A DNA stretch of 64,000 nucleotides from Candidatus Thermofonsia Clade 1 bacterium (GTDB lineage: Bacteria > Chloroflexota > Anaerolineae > Aggregatilineales > UBA2796): positions 16,073 through 80,072 of the forward strand of contig PGTK01000008.1 in assembly GCA_002794705.1 (NCBI GenBank), given 5' to 3'. The translations under genes and the position numbers were made by a program. Below, one piece after another: positions 24,867 to 34,022 of this stretch; positions within the stretch are counted from its first letter, which is position 1; every line of letters begins with the position of its first letter. Below the pieces are notes generated by a model that was not told the origin of the DNA, did no database searches, and saw nothing but the letters and a program-made list of their open reading frames with translations.

Positions 24867-26110
24867 TCCTGATCGAGCAGGAAGTCTTTAAGGATGTGGT
24901 GCGAGGAAGAGCGCCGCAGGCGATTGAGCGCCTGTGCCTCCAACTGCCTGACTCGCTCACGGGTCACGCCGATTGCCCTGCCCACCTCTTCCAGCGTGTG
25001 CATCTCGCCATCTTCCAGACCGTAGCGCAGCCGCAGGATATGCGCCTCGCGCTCAGGCAGGCGATTGAGCGCCTCCATCAGGTGATGGCGCAACATCTCA
25101 CGGTCAGTTGCCTCTGAGGGCGAGAGTTCGCGGGTATCCTCTACAAAATCGCCGATCTCAGTCTCTTCATCTTCATCGGTCGGCGATTCAAGGCTGATCG
25201 GGCGGCGCGAATTCTCCAGGAGCACGCTGATCTTATCGGGCGTGGTCTCCATTGCCTCAGCGATCTCCTCAAGGCTTGGCTCGCGCCCTAGCGTCTGGGT
25301 CAGGCTGAGCGAGAGGCGGCGCAAGCGATTGATCTGATCGCCCATATGGACAGGCACACGAATGGTGCGCCCCTGATCGGCGACGGCACGGCTGACCGCT
25401 TGGCGAATCCACCAAGTGGCGTAGGTGCTGAACTTATGCCCGCGCTGATACTCGAATTTGCGCGCCGCACGGATCAAGCCGATGTTGCCCTCTTGGATCA
25501 AATCGAGGAATGGCACGCCGCGCCCGATGTATTTCTTAGCCACGCTGATCACAAGGCGCGAGTTCGCCTTGATCAAATGCTCTTGCGCCGCCACGCCCTC
25601 TTCAACCAGCCGCTCCAGCTCATAGCGCTGATCAAGCGGCAAACGGTCGCCGTATTCAGCCAATTGCTCTTCGGCAAGGCGTCCGCGCTCCATGCGTTTG
25701 GCAAGGCGCACTTCCTCATCGGCGCTCAGCAGCGGCACGCGCCCGGCTTCCTTCAAATACAAGCCGACCACGTCATCAATCTCAATTGCCTGCTGATAGC
25801 CCTCATCCTCGATCAGATCAAGCTCAAGCGCGCCCAAATCGTCCACATCAGCCAGCGACTCGTCTAGCATGAGGTCGCCTGCTGAGTCTATGGCAGCAAG
25901 ATCAGGGCTTTCAGCGGGCGGCTCGGTCAGAATCGGCACGCCCAGCTGAGTCAAGGTGTCAATCACATCCTCGATCAGCTCGATATTCTGCTCAGCCTCA
26001 GGGATAAGCGCCAAGATATCATCATAAAGCACATAGCCCTGCGCCTCAGCCTTTGCGCTCAGCTGCTGCTGAATATGTTGCTGGGTTGCTTTATCCGCTA
26101 TCATCAACAT
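24863..26110 (-). CDS. rpoD: RNA polymerase sigma factor, RpoD/SigA type
   Basis: 415 residues. A region 1.1-like N-terminus ([20 protein letters not shown]) and an acidic linker precede [19 protein letters not shown] (region 1.2). Next are [19 protein letters not shown] with [14 protein letters not shown] (region 2), [14 protein letters not shown] (region 3) and [20 protein letters not shown] (region 4.2 helix-turn-helix). It directs core polymerase to -35/-10 promoters like those listed here. Group 1 is likely but another group 1/2 copy elsewhere cannot be excluded. ATGs at 26110 and 26104 are both possible; the GGAGGA upstream is 15 bases from the first, an unusually long spacing. Confidence 0.9.
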   Translation of the reverse strand: MLMIADKATQQHIQQQLSAKAEAQGYVLYDDILALIPEAEQNIELIEDVIDTLTQLGVPILTEPPAESPDLAAIDSAGDLMLDESLADVDDLGALELDLIEDEGYQQAIEIDDVVGLYLKEAGRVPLLSADEEVRLAKRMERGRLAEEQLAEYGDRLPLDQRYELERLVEEGVAAQEHLIKANSRLVISVAKKYIGRGVPFLDLIQEGNIGLIRAARKFEYQRGHKFSTYATWWIRQAVSRAVADQGRTIRVPVHMGDQINRLRRLSLSLTQTLGREPSLEEIAEAMETTPDKISVLLENSRRPISLESPTDEDEETEIGDFVEDTRELSPSEATDREMLRHHLMEALNRLPEREAHILRLRYGLEDGEMHTLEEVGRAIGVTRERVRQLEAQALNRLRRSSSHHILKDFLLDQE

Positions 26111-26134
26111 CCCGATTCGTATGTATCCTCCGAC

Positions 26135-26162
26135 AAAAAAACCCTACCAGAGAGCGGCAGGG
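26135..26162 (-). terminator. Intrinsic terminator after the ABC-exporter operon, just before rpoD
   Basis: Minus strand stem CCCTGCC/GGTAGGG with a seven-base loop and a run of seven T (26141-26135). It ends 24 bases before the rpoD ATG, too close for a normal promoter to fit between them. Confidence 0.8.
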
Positions 26163-26199
26163 CGACCTACGAAAGCGCAAACAATCTGACGCTTACGTT

Positions 26200-26763
26200 T
26201 TAGGGTGCCGCTAGTCCCTCCACTGCGCTTATCAGCGCTGCCGCTTGTTCCGCTGGGACAAGCAGGATAGCCTGTGAGCCGTCCCGTTGGATGTAGGCAA
26301 GCGTCTGATCGGGCGAAGTGCTGCCAATGTACAAGGTATACGTTCGATCAGCCACAAACCGAATGACGTACCGTCCGCCGTCTGCCAACCCGAATGCCTC
26401 CAAATTTGTGCTGTCTATAATACGATTATAGCGCAAACTTGCCAAACCGTTCAGCAAACGCGCAACTTTGGTCAGATCGGGCAGGCTTGGCGCGTCGCGC
26501 TCAGAGCGGAATGCCTGCCAATCGCCCGCCGTCTTGATCAGCGTGATTTTAGCAGGCTTTGCCGCATCGCGCCGATCTTCCAAGTCCATGCGCGTGATCT
26601 GGGCAGGCAAGGCACGCGGGAAAACGTACGGGATCGGCGTGGGACTGGGCTGTCCCCCTGTGCTAGGCGGCGCCCGACGCGGAAAGACCAGGGCGGAGGC
26701 GCCCAGCAAGGCAATGAAGACCACAAACAGGATGATGACCGTACGCCGCTGCGCGCCGCCCAT
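26200..26763 (-). CDS. DUF4340-domain membrane-anchored protein
   Basis: 187 residues. One N-terminal membrane helix (TVIILFVVFIALLGASALVF), a short Pro/Thr linker, then the DUF4340 beta-rich domain (KITLIKTAGDWQAF, LNGLASLRYNRII, FGLADGGRYVIRFV, YTLYIGSTSPD). DUF4340 proteins regularly accompany GldG-type auxiliary ABC components, as here, and are thought to act outside the membrane with them. It is the last gene before the terminator at 26135-26162. Confidence 0.8.
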   Translation of the reverse strand: MGGAQRRTVIILFVVFIALLGASALVFPRRAPPSTGGQPSPTPIPYVFPRALPAQITRMDLEDRRDAAKPAKITLIKTAGDWQAFRSERDAPSLPDLTKVARLLNGLASLRYNRIIDSTNLEAFGLADGGRYVIRFVADRTYTLYIGSTSPDQTLAYIQRDGSQAILLVPAEQAAALISAVEGLAAP

Positions 26764-26766
26764 AGC

Positions 26767-28422
26767 CTAGCGCCTCGATCGCCGCCACCAGACCCACATG
26801 CCTACCAGCAAGATCGCCGCAGGCAACACGCCCACTGTGATGAACGCCGTCAGCTCTAAATCACGGCTCGGCACGCTCAGCGGCAGCTGTCCGAAGGCGG
26901 GTTCAACTGTGACGCGCTCTAGGAAGTCGGTCAGCCAGTCAATCATATTTGTCCAGAGAATTTGCCCGTCAAAAGCGACGATCAAGTCATTCGTGACCCA
27001 GTCGGAGTCGCCCACCAACAGCAGACGTGCGCCTGTGCGCGTATTCTCCGCCGCCACAACGAGCGCTAACGGTCCGGGCAGATCGGCAGCCTCGCGCACA
27101 GCCCGATCCGGGTTGCGCGCCACCTCGCGCAGATCGAGCTTGCCGAACGCCTCTGGTGAGGTCGTATAGATGCGCCGTGCGATCACGTCGGGCGGCGATT
27201 CAGGCGCAATCTGCCACGATTGGGCAATCGGAAAGAGCGGACGTGCCGCACTGCCCGTCTGATCTTTCTGAACAATCGGATGTCCCTCTAGGAATTGCGC
27301 CGCTCGCACATAATACTGCGTCTCATTAAACGAGAGCGGGTCAAAGACGATATCCCGATTCGGGCGCACGCCCCACGCTCGCCACAGATACTGGGCTAAG
27401 GGGCTATCCTCCGCCTGCATGAAGCGGATATCGCTGCGATAGGCAGGCTCTGCCATGATCAGCACCTTGCCGCCGCTATCGAGAAAAGCCGCCACGCGAT
27501 CCGCCATCTCTTGCGTGAAATCGCGGACGGGCGCAAGGATCACAAGCGCTGTAGTACCCTGCGGCACGCCCTCACGACTCAGATCAAGCGTGGCGACCTG
27601 AATGCCAACAGAGCGCAGCCCGTCACGGATGCCTGTAGCGTCGTTATCAAGGCTTACTTCACCATTACCGACGCTGAACAAGACGCGAAACTTACCTCGC
27701 GCCTCCAATTGCAAGATCGCCTCGGCGATCCAGCGCTCATTAACGTAATCCTCTTCAAGCGGCAAGCTCGGCAAGCGGTCGCGTGCCGTTGCAACCTTGA
27801 CCGTAAAATTCAGATCAGGCGCGCCCTCAGCGTCCAAATACGAGACAAAAATGCCGTAAGCGCCGTTCAGCCCGAATTGGCGCGCCAAAATCGGCTGCAC
27901 GTCAGGATCGGCGTAAACCAGACGGATTCGGTCAGGCGCGGCATCGCTGAACAGCCGCAAAATGGGCGCCTCTAGGGCTTGATTGGTCAGCAGGCGGCGG
28001 CTGTAGAACGCCGTGATCTGAATCGGGCGCGAGAGCTGCTGGACGATCGGGCGGATGTTCGCTTTGAGCGTGTAGTAGCCCCGCGAAGTGAAATCCGCGG
28101 CAATGCCGCTGCGCGCCGCCATGCCGTAGACGATCAGCACAATGCCCACGAACAACAGCACGATCAGCAGGCTATTGCTGCCGTAGATAGCGCGCCTGCC
28201 TGTCAGCGTGTTGCGGAAATCTTCAGGCGCAAGGGTCATCCACACGCCAAGCCCGCCCATGCCGATCAGCGCGCTGATCACCACCACAGCCGAGAGTTCG
28301 CCACTTGCCAAGAGCGCCACCACTGCAATAACGAGCGCCACTGCGCCAATAGCGCTGCTCCAACGGGCAACGCTCAGCCGATCCAGCACAATCACACGCT
28401 GCGATTTCTGCTCAGAAGCCAT
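26767..28422 (-). CDS. GldG-type ABC transporter auxiliary protein
   Basis: 551 residues. N-terminal membrane helices (SAIGAVALVIAVVALLASG, VVISALIGMGGLGVWM, SLLIVLLFVGIVLIVYG) are followed by a large extracytoplasmic ABC_transp_aux domain (IQITAFYSRRLLTNQALEA, VNERWIAEAILQLE, ATLDLSREGVPQGTTALVI, LDSGGKVLIMAEPA). A C-terminal helix ends in RRSRR. This is the GldG/DUF4350-like partner of GldA-GldF ABC systems. Gliding is not implied; outside Bacteroidetes these systems have unknown export substrates. Gaps to neighbours are 3 and 12 bases. Confidence 0.82.
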   Translation of the reverse strand: MASEQKSQRVIVLDRLSVARWSSAIGAVALVIAVVALLASGELSAVVVISALIGMGGLGVWMTLAPEDFRNTLTGRRAIYGSNSLLIVLLFVGIVLIVYGMAARSGIAADFTSRGYYTLKANIRPIVQQLSRPIQITAFYSRRLLTNQALEAPILRLFSDAAPDRIRLVYADPDVQPILARQFGLNGAYGIFVSYLDAEGAPDLNFTVKVATARDRLPSLPLEEDYVNERWIAEAILQLEARGKFRVLFSVGNGEVSLDNDATGIRDGLRSVGIQVATLDLSREGVPQGTTALVILAPVRDFTQEMADRVAAFLDSGGKVLIMAEPAYRSDIRFMQAEDSPLAQYLWRAWGVRPNRDIVFDPLSFNETQYYVRAAQFLEGHPIVQKDQTGSAARPLFPIAQSWQIAPESPPDVIARRIYTTSPEAFGKLDLREVARNPDRAVREAADLPGPLALVVAAENTRTGARLLLVGDSDWVTNDLIVAFDGQILWTNMIDWLTDFLERVTVEPAFGQLPLSVPSRDLELTAFITVGVLPAAILLVGMWVWWRRSRR

Positions 28423-28434
28423 TCTGCCACGCTC

Positions 28435-29160
28435 CTAGCGCCAACGCCGCGATTGTACGATCTGGGCTGTAGCAAGCAGCAGAATGCCCGTCACGCCCAA
28501 AAAGAAGACCGTGTGATCGAGGCGCACAATGCCGATAGCGAACGAATACGAGTAGTTGCTCTGAAAACTCAGGCTGCGGATGAACTCTGCCAGTGGACGG
28601 TTGTTCAGCACATTGCCCACCAAGTCTGCCTGCCATAGGATCAGCAGCGCCGCCATGCCCAAAAACGCCGCCACGATCTGATTCTCGTTCAAGGCGGAGA
28701 ACAACATGCCCACAGCAATAGAAGCGCCGCCAAACAGCCATAATCCGATGTAGGCAGAGAATGCCACGCCCACATCTATCGGATTCAGCCAGAGCATCAA
28801 GGCTTGGTGGATGAGAGTCAGGCTGATCAGCATCGTATAGTACGCCCAAGCGCCCAAAAACTTACCCAGCACGATCTCATAATCTTGGATCGGCAGGGTC
28901 ATGAGCAGCTCAAGGGTGCCCTCCCGATTTTCCTCAGCTAACAAGCGCATGGTCAGCAGCGGCACAAAAAAGACGCTGAATTGCGCAAGGTAGATCAGCG
29001 GCAAGGCGGGGTCTACGGGTGAGCGCCCGTTGCGCATTGCCAGATCGTTATTGAAGGTGAAGCCCGTGAGCAAAATCACGGCGAATGCCACAAAGTAGGC
29101 AATCGGCGAGCTGAAATACTGCCCTAGTTCGCGCCGAAAGATGATCCAGATGTGCTTCAT
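28435..29160 (-). CDS. ABC-2 type transporter permease (GldF-like)
   Basis: 241 residues with six membrane helices. It opens IIFRRELGQYFSSPIAYFVA, typical of ABC-2 permeases, and carries the RLLAEENREGTLELLMTLPI amphipathic helix that couples to the ATPase. The start overlaps the ATPase stop (ATGA, 29157-29160). With the ATPase and GldG-like protein it would form the membrane channel. Confidence 0.88.
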   Translation of the reverse strand: MKHIWIIFRRELGQYFSSPIAYFVAFAVILLTGFTFNNDLAMRNGRSPVDPALPLIYLAQFSVFFVPLLTMRLLAEENREGTLELLMTLPIQDYEIVLGKFLGAWAYYTMLISLTLIHQALMLWLNPIDVGVAFSAYIGLWLFGGASIAVGMLFSALNENQIVAAFLGMAALLILWQADLVGNVLNNRPLAEFIRSLSFQSNYSYSFAIGIVRLDHTVFFLGVTGILLLATAQIVQSRRWR

Positions 29161-30092
29161 AGCCGTTCATCCGCTCCTTCGCGCACGGTCAGCTCTAGGA
29201 AGATATCCTCTAACGACATGGCAAGCGGACGCAACTCCAGAAGCTCCCAGCCCGCTGAGGTGATCGCACTGGCTATGCGCGGACGCACGTCCACGCCGCG
29301 CCGCGCCTCCACACTGAAGCCATCTTGCAGCGCTGTGACGCTCGCCACACCTGCGATGTTCTGCAATGCCTTGCGCACTGCCTCAGCCGACTCCGCCTTG
29401 CCCACGCGCACAAAGAGCCGTGCGCTCTTCTGCAGCTGATCGCGCAGCGCCTCAGGCTTATCCATTGCCACGATCTCGCCGCGATGGATGATCACCACGC
29501 GGTCACAGACCTGCTCCGCCTCGCTCAGGATGTGCGTGCTGAACATGATCGTATGCGTCTTGCCCAGACTGCGCACCAAGTCGCGCACTTCAAGCGTCTG
29601 GCGCGGATCGAGTCCGATAGTGGGCTCATCGAGGATCAGCACGGGCGGGTCATGCACTAGCGCCTGTGCCAGACCCACCCGCTGGCGCATTCCCTTTGAG
29701 ATGCTGCGGATCAGGCTATCGCGGCGTGTGTGCATCCCTACAATGCGCAGCACGTCATCGGCGCGGCTAGAGGCGTGCGGCACGCCGCGTAGCTCTGCCA
29801 CGTACTTCACATAGCCGTGTACAGTCATATCCGGGTAGAGCGGCACGGTCTCTGGCAGGTAGCCGACGCACTTGCGCATCTCCAGTGAGTCCGTGAAAAC
29901 GTCGTAGCCCGCTACGGAGGCGCGTCCGCTTGTGGGCGGCATGTAACCTGTCAGGATGCGCATGGTGGTCGTCTTGCCGGCGCCGTTCGGACCGAGAAAG
30001 CCGAGAATCTCGCCGCTCTCCGCCTGAAAGGTGATGCCGCGCAGCGCCATGAAGCGTCCGTAGCGCTTGGTGAGCGATTCAACTGTGATCAT
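29157..30092 (-). CDS. ABC transporter ATP-binding protein (GldA-like)
   Basis: 311 residues. Walker A FLGPNGAGKTTTMRIL, signature ISKGMRQRVGLAQALVHD, Walker B VLILDEPTIGLDP and the H-loop MFSTHILSE are intact. A C-terminal DUF4162-like segment (ARLFVRVGKAESAEAVRKAL) is typical of ABC-2 exporters. It is the first gene of the operon. A -10-like TAGAAT ends six bases before the ATG, so the message may be nearly leaderless. Confidence 0.92.
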   Translation of the reverse strand: MITVESLTKRYGRFMALRGITFQAESGEILGFLGPNGAGKTTTMRILTGYMPPTSGRASVAGYDVFTDSLEMRKCVGYLPETVPLYPDMTVHGYVKYVAELRGVPHASSRADDVLRIVGMHTRRDSLIRSISKGMRQRVGLAQALVHDPPVLILDEPTIGLDPRQTLEVRDLVRSLGKTHTIMFSTHILSEAEQVCDRVVIIHRGEIVAMDKPEALRDQLQKSARLFVRVGKAESAEAVRKALQNIAGVASVTALQDGFSVEARRGVDVRPRIASAITSAGWELLELRPLAMSLEDIFLELTVREGADERL

Positions 30093-30134
30093 ACTTCCAT
30101 TCTACCCGATCTCTGCTTTCCAGCACACAGACCG

Positions 30135-30163
30135 TTGCTATGCCGCGCCAATTTCCCTATACT
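30135..30163 (+). promoter_or_regulatory. Promoter of the GH13 lipoprotein gene
   Basis: -35 TTGCTA (30135-30140), 17-nt spacer, -10 TATACT (30158-30163); the expected start is near 30170, 35 nt before the ATG at 30205. Confidence 0.65.
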
Positions 30164-30204
30164 GTAGCCCAACATTCGCCAGTTTAACCGAACAGGATTA
30201 AACG

Positions 30205-32235
30205 ATGCTTAGACGCCTATCGCTCATATTGCTAATTTTTGCCGCGCTCCTGAGCGGCTGCGATTCCTCTGAGACCCTTGCTACCGTCACGGCACGCGCC
30301 GAAGGCACACAGCGCGTTGCGCCCACCTTGACCGCTGCGGCGCAGGTCACAGCGACGCGCACGCCCACCCCGACTGTCACGCCGAGCCGCACCCCGACTC
30401 CGAGTCCTACGCCTGAGGCGACCGCGCCGCCCACGCCTGAGCCTGTTGAGTCGCCCACGCCTGAGGCGACCGCGCCCGCTACAGGTCTGGATGGGACGAT
30501 CAACCGCGCTACTGTTGCGCGCAGTCAGCCCTCGCTAGGCGCGCCTGAGGTAGCGCGCCTAGAGATGGGGCAAGCTGTGCTGGCTACGGCGCGCAGCCGT
30601 CGTTTTGCTCAGATCGCCTTGCCTGATGGTCAGACGGCGTGGATTCTGAGTGCGCACGCTGACTGGGCGGGCGACCTCGCGCTTTTGCCTGAGGTTGAGG
30701 TGGTGGCTGAGGCGGCGACGCCCGCCCCGCCCGACTTCGATCCGTTGCCCGTGCGCAGGCCTGAGACCGCATGGTTCGGCGAGAGCGTGATCTACTCGCT
30801 CTTTGTGCGCAGCTTCCGCGATTCGGACGGCGACGGAATCGGCGATTTGCGCGGCGTGATCGAGGGCTTGGATTACATCCAATCGCTCGGCGCAAACACG
30901 ATCTGGCTCTTGCCGATCTTCAGCAGTCCCTCTTATCACGGCTACGATACAACGGATTATTACACGATCAATCCTGATTACGGCACACTTGAGGATTTTC
31001 TGGAGCTGATTCAGGCTGTCCGCCGGCGCGGCATGTATTTGCTGATTGATTACGTAGCGAATCACACTTCGAATCAGCACCCTTTCTTCCGCGATGCGCT
31101 CGGCAGACCGCAAAGCGAGTACGCTGAGTTCTACATCTGGAATAATCCAGAGCATACGCGCTATCAGGCGTTTGCTGGTATCGGCTTTATGCCGGAGCTG
31201 AACTATGACTCGCCGCGGGTGCGCGAGTATATGATCAATGTAGCGCTACACTGGCTCGATCCCAATGGCGACGGCGATCCGTCTGATGGCGTGCATGGTT
31301 TCCGCGCTGATGTAGCAAAAGACGTGCCGCTCGATTTTTGGCGTGAGTTGCGCGCTGCAATGGACAGGGTCAATCCCAGTGCAGTCATCTTAGGCGAAAT
31401 CTGGGCGGATGGCGCTGTCATCAGCCGTTTCCTCGATGGCACATCCATAGATGCAGCTTTCCACTTTCCTGCTTTCCATGCGCTCAGCGGTCATCAGGAT
31501 CGCAATGGAGACGGGATCATCAACGGCGTGGGCGGTGCCGCGCCGCTTGGCTCTGCTATGCGCGCCCTGCGCCGTACCATTGCACCTACGACGTTCCTTG
31601 CGCATTTCACACACAATCACGATACCAATCGCCTGATGAGCATGGTGGAGGGGAACGTCCAGTTGGCACGTGCAGCAGCAGTCTGGCTTTACACAGCACC
31701 CGACGTGCCGACGATCTATTACGGCGAGGAAATCGGCATGAAGGGCGTCAAAGGCACAGGTAACCCGTATTTTGATGAGTTCCGCCGCGAGCCGCTCGAT
31801 TGGTACGCGGCTGAATCGGGCGCAGGCATGACCCGATGGTTCAGACCCGTCAATCGCAACAACGCGCCCAACGACGGCATCAGTGTGGAAGAGCAGGAGG
31901 GCGATCCGACCTCGCTTTTGAGACTGTATCGCACGCTTGGCAAGCTGCGTAACGAAAATGTTGCCCTGCGCGCAGGCAATTTCGCCATTCCGCGCACTGA
32001 AGATGCGCTCTATGTGCTGCAGCGCTGGTCAGAGGATTCGCTCTACCTTGTCGCCATTAACTTCACAACGCAGCCACAGACCTTTGAAGCAGCGCGCTAT
32101 CATGTGGCTGGGAACATCGCTTTTGCGCCACAATCAGCTCAGATTGTGCTGCTTGAACAGGGATCGGGCAACTTTGAGCGCGGCTTCAAGCTAGAGCGCG
32201 GTGGTTTTGTTGTACTACGTCTCAGTTTGCCTTAA
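30205..32235 (+). CDS. Secreted lipoprotein glycoside hydrolase family 13 (alpha-amylase type)
   Basis: 676 residues. A lipoprotein signal with lipobox LLSGC (Cys19) is followed by a TPTPTVTPSRTPTPSPTPE stalk, an SH3b-like module (RSQPSLGAPEVARLEMGQAV, RFAQIALPDGQTAWIL) and a full GH13 barrel. Catalytic motifs: YLLIDYVANHTS (region I), GFRADVAKDVP with the nucleophile Asp (II), ILGEIWADG with the acid/base Glu (III), and FTHNHDTNRL (IV). SDGDGIGDLRG is the calcium-like loop. It should degrade alpha-glucans at the cell surface; oligo-1,6-glucosidase or amylase specificity is not resolved. Confidence 0.92.
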   Translation: MLRRLSLILLIFAALLSGCDSSETLATVTARAEGTQRVAPTLTAAAQVTATRTPTPTVTPSRTPTPSPTPEATAPPTPEPVESPTPEATAPATGLDGTINRATVARSQPSLGAPEVARLEMGQAVLATARSRRFAQIALPDGQTAWILSAHADWAGDLALLPEVEVVAEAATPAPPDFDPLPVRRPETAWFGESVIYSLFVRSFRDSDGDGIGDLRGVIEGLDYIQSLGANTIWLLPIFSSPSYHGYDTTDYYTINPDYGTLEDFLELIQAVRRRGMYLLIDYVANHTSNQHPFFRDALGRPQSEYAEFYIWNNPEHTRYQAFAGIGFMPELNYDSPRVREYMINVALHWLDPNGDGDPSDGVHGFRADVAKDVPLDFWRELRAAMDRVNPSAVILGEIWADGAVISRFLDGTSIDAAFHFPAFHALSGHQDRNGDGIINGVGGAAPLGSAMRALRRTIAPTTFLAHFTHNHDTNRLMSMVEGNVQLARAAAVWLYTAPDVPTIYYGEEIGMKGVKGTGNPYFDEFRREPLDWYAAESGAGMTRWFRPVNRNNAPNDGISVEEQEGDPTSLLRLYRTLGKLRNENVALRAGNFAIPRTEDALYVLQRWSEDSLYLVAINFTTQPQTFEAARYHVAGNIAFAPQSAQIVLLEQGSGNFERGFKLERGGFVVLRLSLP

Positions 32236-32291
32236 TCACCTACTAAGCGTAAAAGTTTAGTAAAGTTCCGAATAGTGCGCGTAAAAAGGGC

Positions 32292-32320
32292 TTGATCAAT
32301 GCACCCAAGCGTACTATGAT
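32292..32320 (+). promoter_or_regulatory. Promoter of hisS
   Basis: -35 TTGATC (32292-32297), 17-nt spacer, -10 TATGAT (32315-32320). The expected start is near 32327, about 42 nt before the GTG of hisS. Confidence 0.65.
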
Positions 32321-32368
32321 GTATAAGCGCTGCCATGAGCAAGATGCTTTTCGTGTAAGGACGACGCT

Positions 32369-33736
32369 GTGGAAAAAATTACGCCGCGCTTGCCCAGCGG
32401 GATGCGCGATTTTTTGCCTGAAGAAATGCTCCGCCGCCAATTTGTCATCGAGCGCGTGGCGCGTGTCTTTGAGACCTTCGGCTATGAGCCGCTCCAGACT
32501 CCTGTCCTTGAGCTAGAAGAGACGCTGCTGGGCAAATACGGCGCCGACGCTGAAAAGCTGATCTTTCATGCGCAACATCCCGGCGGCAAGGAAAAACTCG
32601 CCCTGCGCTACGACCTGACCGTGCCATTGGCGCGTGCCTTCGCTCTGCATGAGGGCAAGCTGAGTCTGCCCTTTCGCCGCTATCAGATTGCGCCCGTATG
32701 GCGCGCTGAGCGCCCGCAGCGCGGACGTTTCCGTGAGTTCTACCAATGTGACGTAGACTGCATCGGCGTGGAGGGCATGGAGGCTGACGCTGAAGTGATC
32801 AGCGTGGCAGTGACTGCCCTACAGCGACTCGGCTTCAACGATTTTGCCGTCAAGATCAACAATCGCAAGCTGTTGACGGGCATGGGCATGTACGTCGGCT
32901 TGACGGGCGAGGCGCTCGCTAACCTGTACCGCTCAATTGATAAGCTAGACAAGATCGGCGTTGAGGGCGTGCGCGAGGAGCTGCTCAAGAGCGGCATCTC
33001 GGCTGAGATAATGGCGCGTATCATGGCGCTGATCGGCACAGGGACGCCTGAATGCGGCTATGAGTCGGCAGCGGCGCAACTTGCCCATTTGCGCCAGACC
33101 CTTGCCGAAGTGCCACTAGCGCTTGAGGGCATTCGGGAGCTGGAGCAGGTCTTCACTTATCTTGAGGCAAGCGCGATTCCAAGCGCGCTAGTCGCCTTTG
33201 ATCCTGCTATGGTGCGCGGACTGGGCTATTACACAGGTCCGATCTTCGAGGCGGTCTCGCTCAGCGCCGATCCTGAGGAGCGCGTGGGCAGTTTGGCGGG
33301 CGGCGGCAGATATGATGACCTGATCGGGCTGTTCCGCAAAACTTCCCTGCCAACAGTCGGCGTCAGTTTGGGCATTGAGCGCTTGATCGTGCTGATGGAA
33401 AAGCGCGGCATGTATCCAGAGCCGCTGCAGCGCACGGTCGTACAGGTTTTGGTCAGTGTTTTCAGCGAGGCGCTGCGCCCAGCTGCGTTGCGCCTCGCCA
33501 GTCAATTGCGCGCCGCCGACCTTTCAGTGGAGGTGTTTGCAGGCAGCGCCAAAATAGGTAAACAACTTGCTTATGCCGATAGACGCGGCATTCCGCTAGT
33601 CGCGTTGCTGGGCGAAGATGAATTGGCAGCAGGCGTGGTCAAGTTCAAGCGTCTGCGCGATCAGCACGAGTCAACCTGTCCGCAAACGCAGGCAGGCGCT
33701 CACGCACACGCACTCCTTCACACTTCTCAAGATTAA
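32369..33736 (+). CDS. hisS: Histidyl-tRNA synthetase
   Basis: 455-residue class II synthetase. Near the N-terminus TPRLPSGMRDFLPEE, motif 1 around FGYEPLQTPVLE, motif 2 RYQIAPVWRAERPQRGRFRE, the HisRS-specific GLGYYTGPIFEA and motif 3 SLGIERLIVLME. A C-terminal anticodon-binding domain follows (RLASQLRAADLSVEV). The start is GTG at 32369. The last 25 residues (His/Ala/Gln-rich) extend past the usual end. Confidence 0.95.
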   Translation: MEKITPRLPSGMRDFLPEEMLRRQFVIERVARVFETFGYEPLQTPVLELEETLLGKYGADAEKLIFHAQHPGGKEKLALRYDLTVPLARAFALHEGKLSLPFRRYQIAPVWRAERPQRGRFREFYQCDVDCIGVEGMEADAEVISVAVTALQRLGFNDFAVKINNRKLLTGMGMYVGLTGEALANLYRSIDKLDKIGVEGVREELLKSGISAEIMARIMALIGTGTPECGYESAAAQLAHLRQTLAEVPLALEGIRELEQVFTYLEASAIPSALVAFDPAMVRGLGYYTGPIFEAVSLSADPEERVGSLAGGGRYDDLIGLFRKTSLPTVGVSLGIERLIVLMEKRGMYPEPLQRTVVQVLVSVFSEALRPAALRLASQLRAADLSVEVFAGSAKIGKQLAYADRRGIPLVALLGEDELAAGVVKFKRLRDQHESTCPQTQAGAHAHALLHTSQD

Positions 33737-33854
33737 GCGGCTGTTAAAAAATGAGAGTTGGATGAAAATTTTTCTAACCTTTGTCGGGCGCATTCCTCAG
33801 TTGTTCAAGTATGCAGCATTTGTGCGCTTTTACGTCACATTTTGAACTTGCTCT

Positions 33855-33868
33855 TAAATCATGATTTA
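33855..33868. promoter_or_regulatory. Perfect 14-bp palindrome upstream of the BTAD regulator
   Basis: TAAATCATGATTTA is identical to its reverse complement. It lies 23 bases upstream of the predicted -35 box of the gene at 34023, in an AT-rich 286-base gap, a good position for a dimeric regulator site. Confidence 0.45.
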
Positions 33869-33891
33869 GTGCGAATCGCTCATGTGTCCGC

Positions 33892-33920
33892 TTGCTTTAT
33901 TACAAGTAATATGCTATGAC
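33892..33920 (+). promoter_or_regulatory. Promoter with spacer dyad upstream of the BTAD regulator
   Basis: -35 TTGCTT (33892-33897), 17-nt spacer, -10 TATGAC (33915-33920). The spacer contains TATTAC-AA-GTAATA (33898-33911), a second dyad. The expected 5' leader is about 95 nt. The remainder of 33737-34022 is AT-rich and shows no other gene. Confidence 0.55.
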
Positions 33921-34022
33921 TAGAGAAATACCAGTTAATGGAATAGGTGAAAAGATTTATAAAAGCCAGCTTGTGTGCCTCAGAAATGTGTCCAAATTCA
34001 CCTGATGGAGATCACGTAAGCA

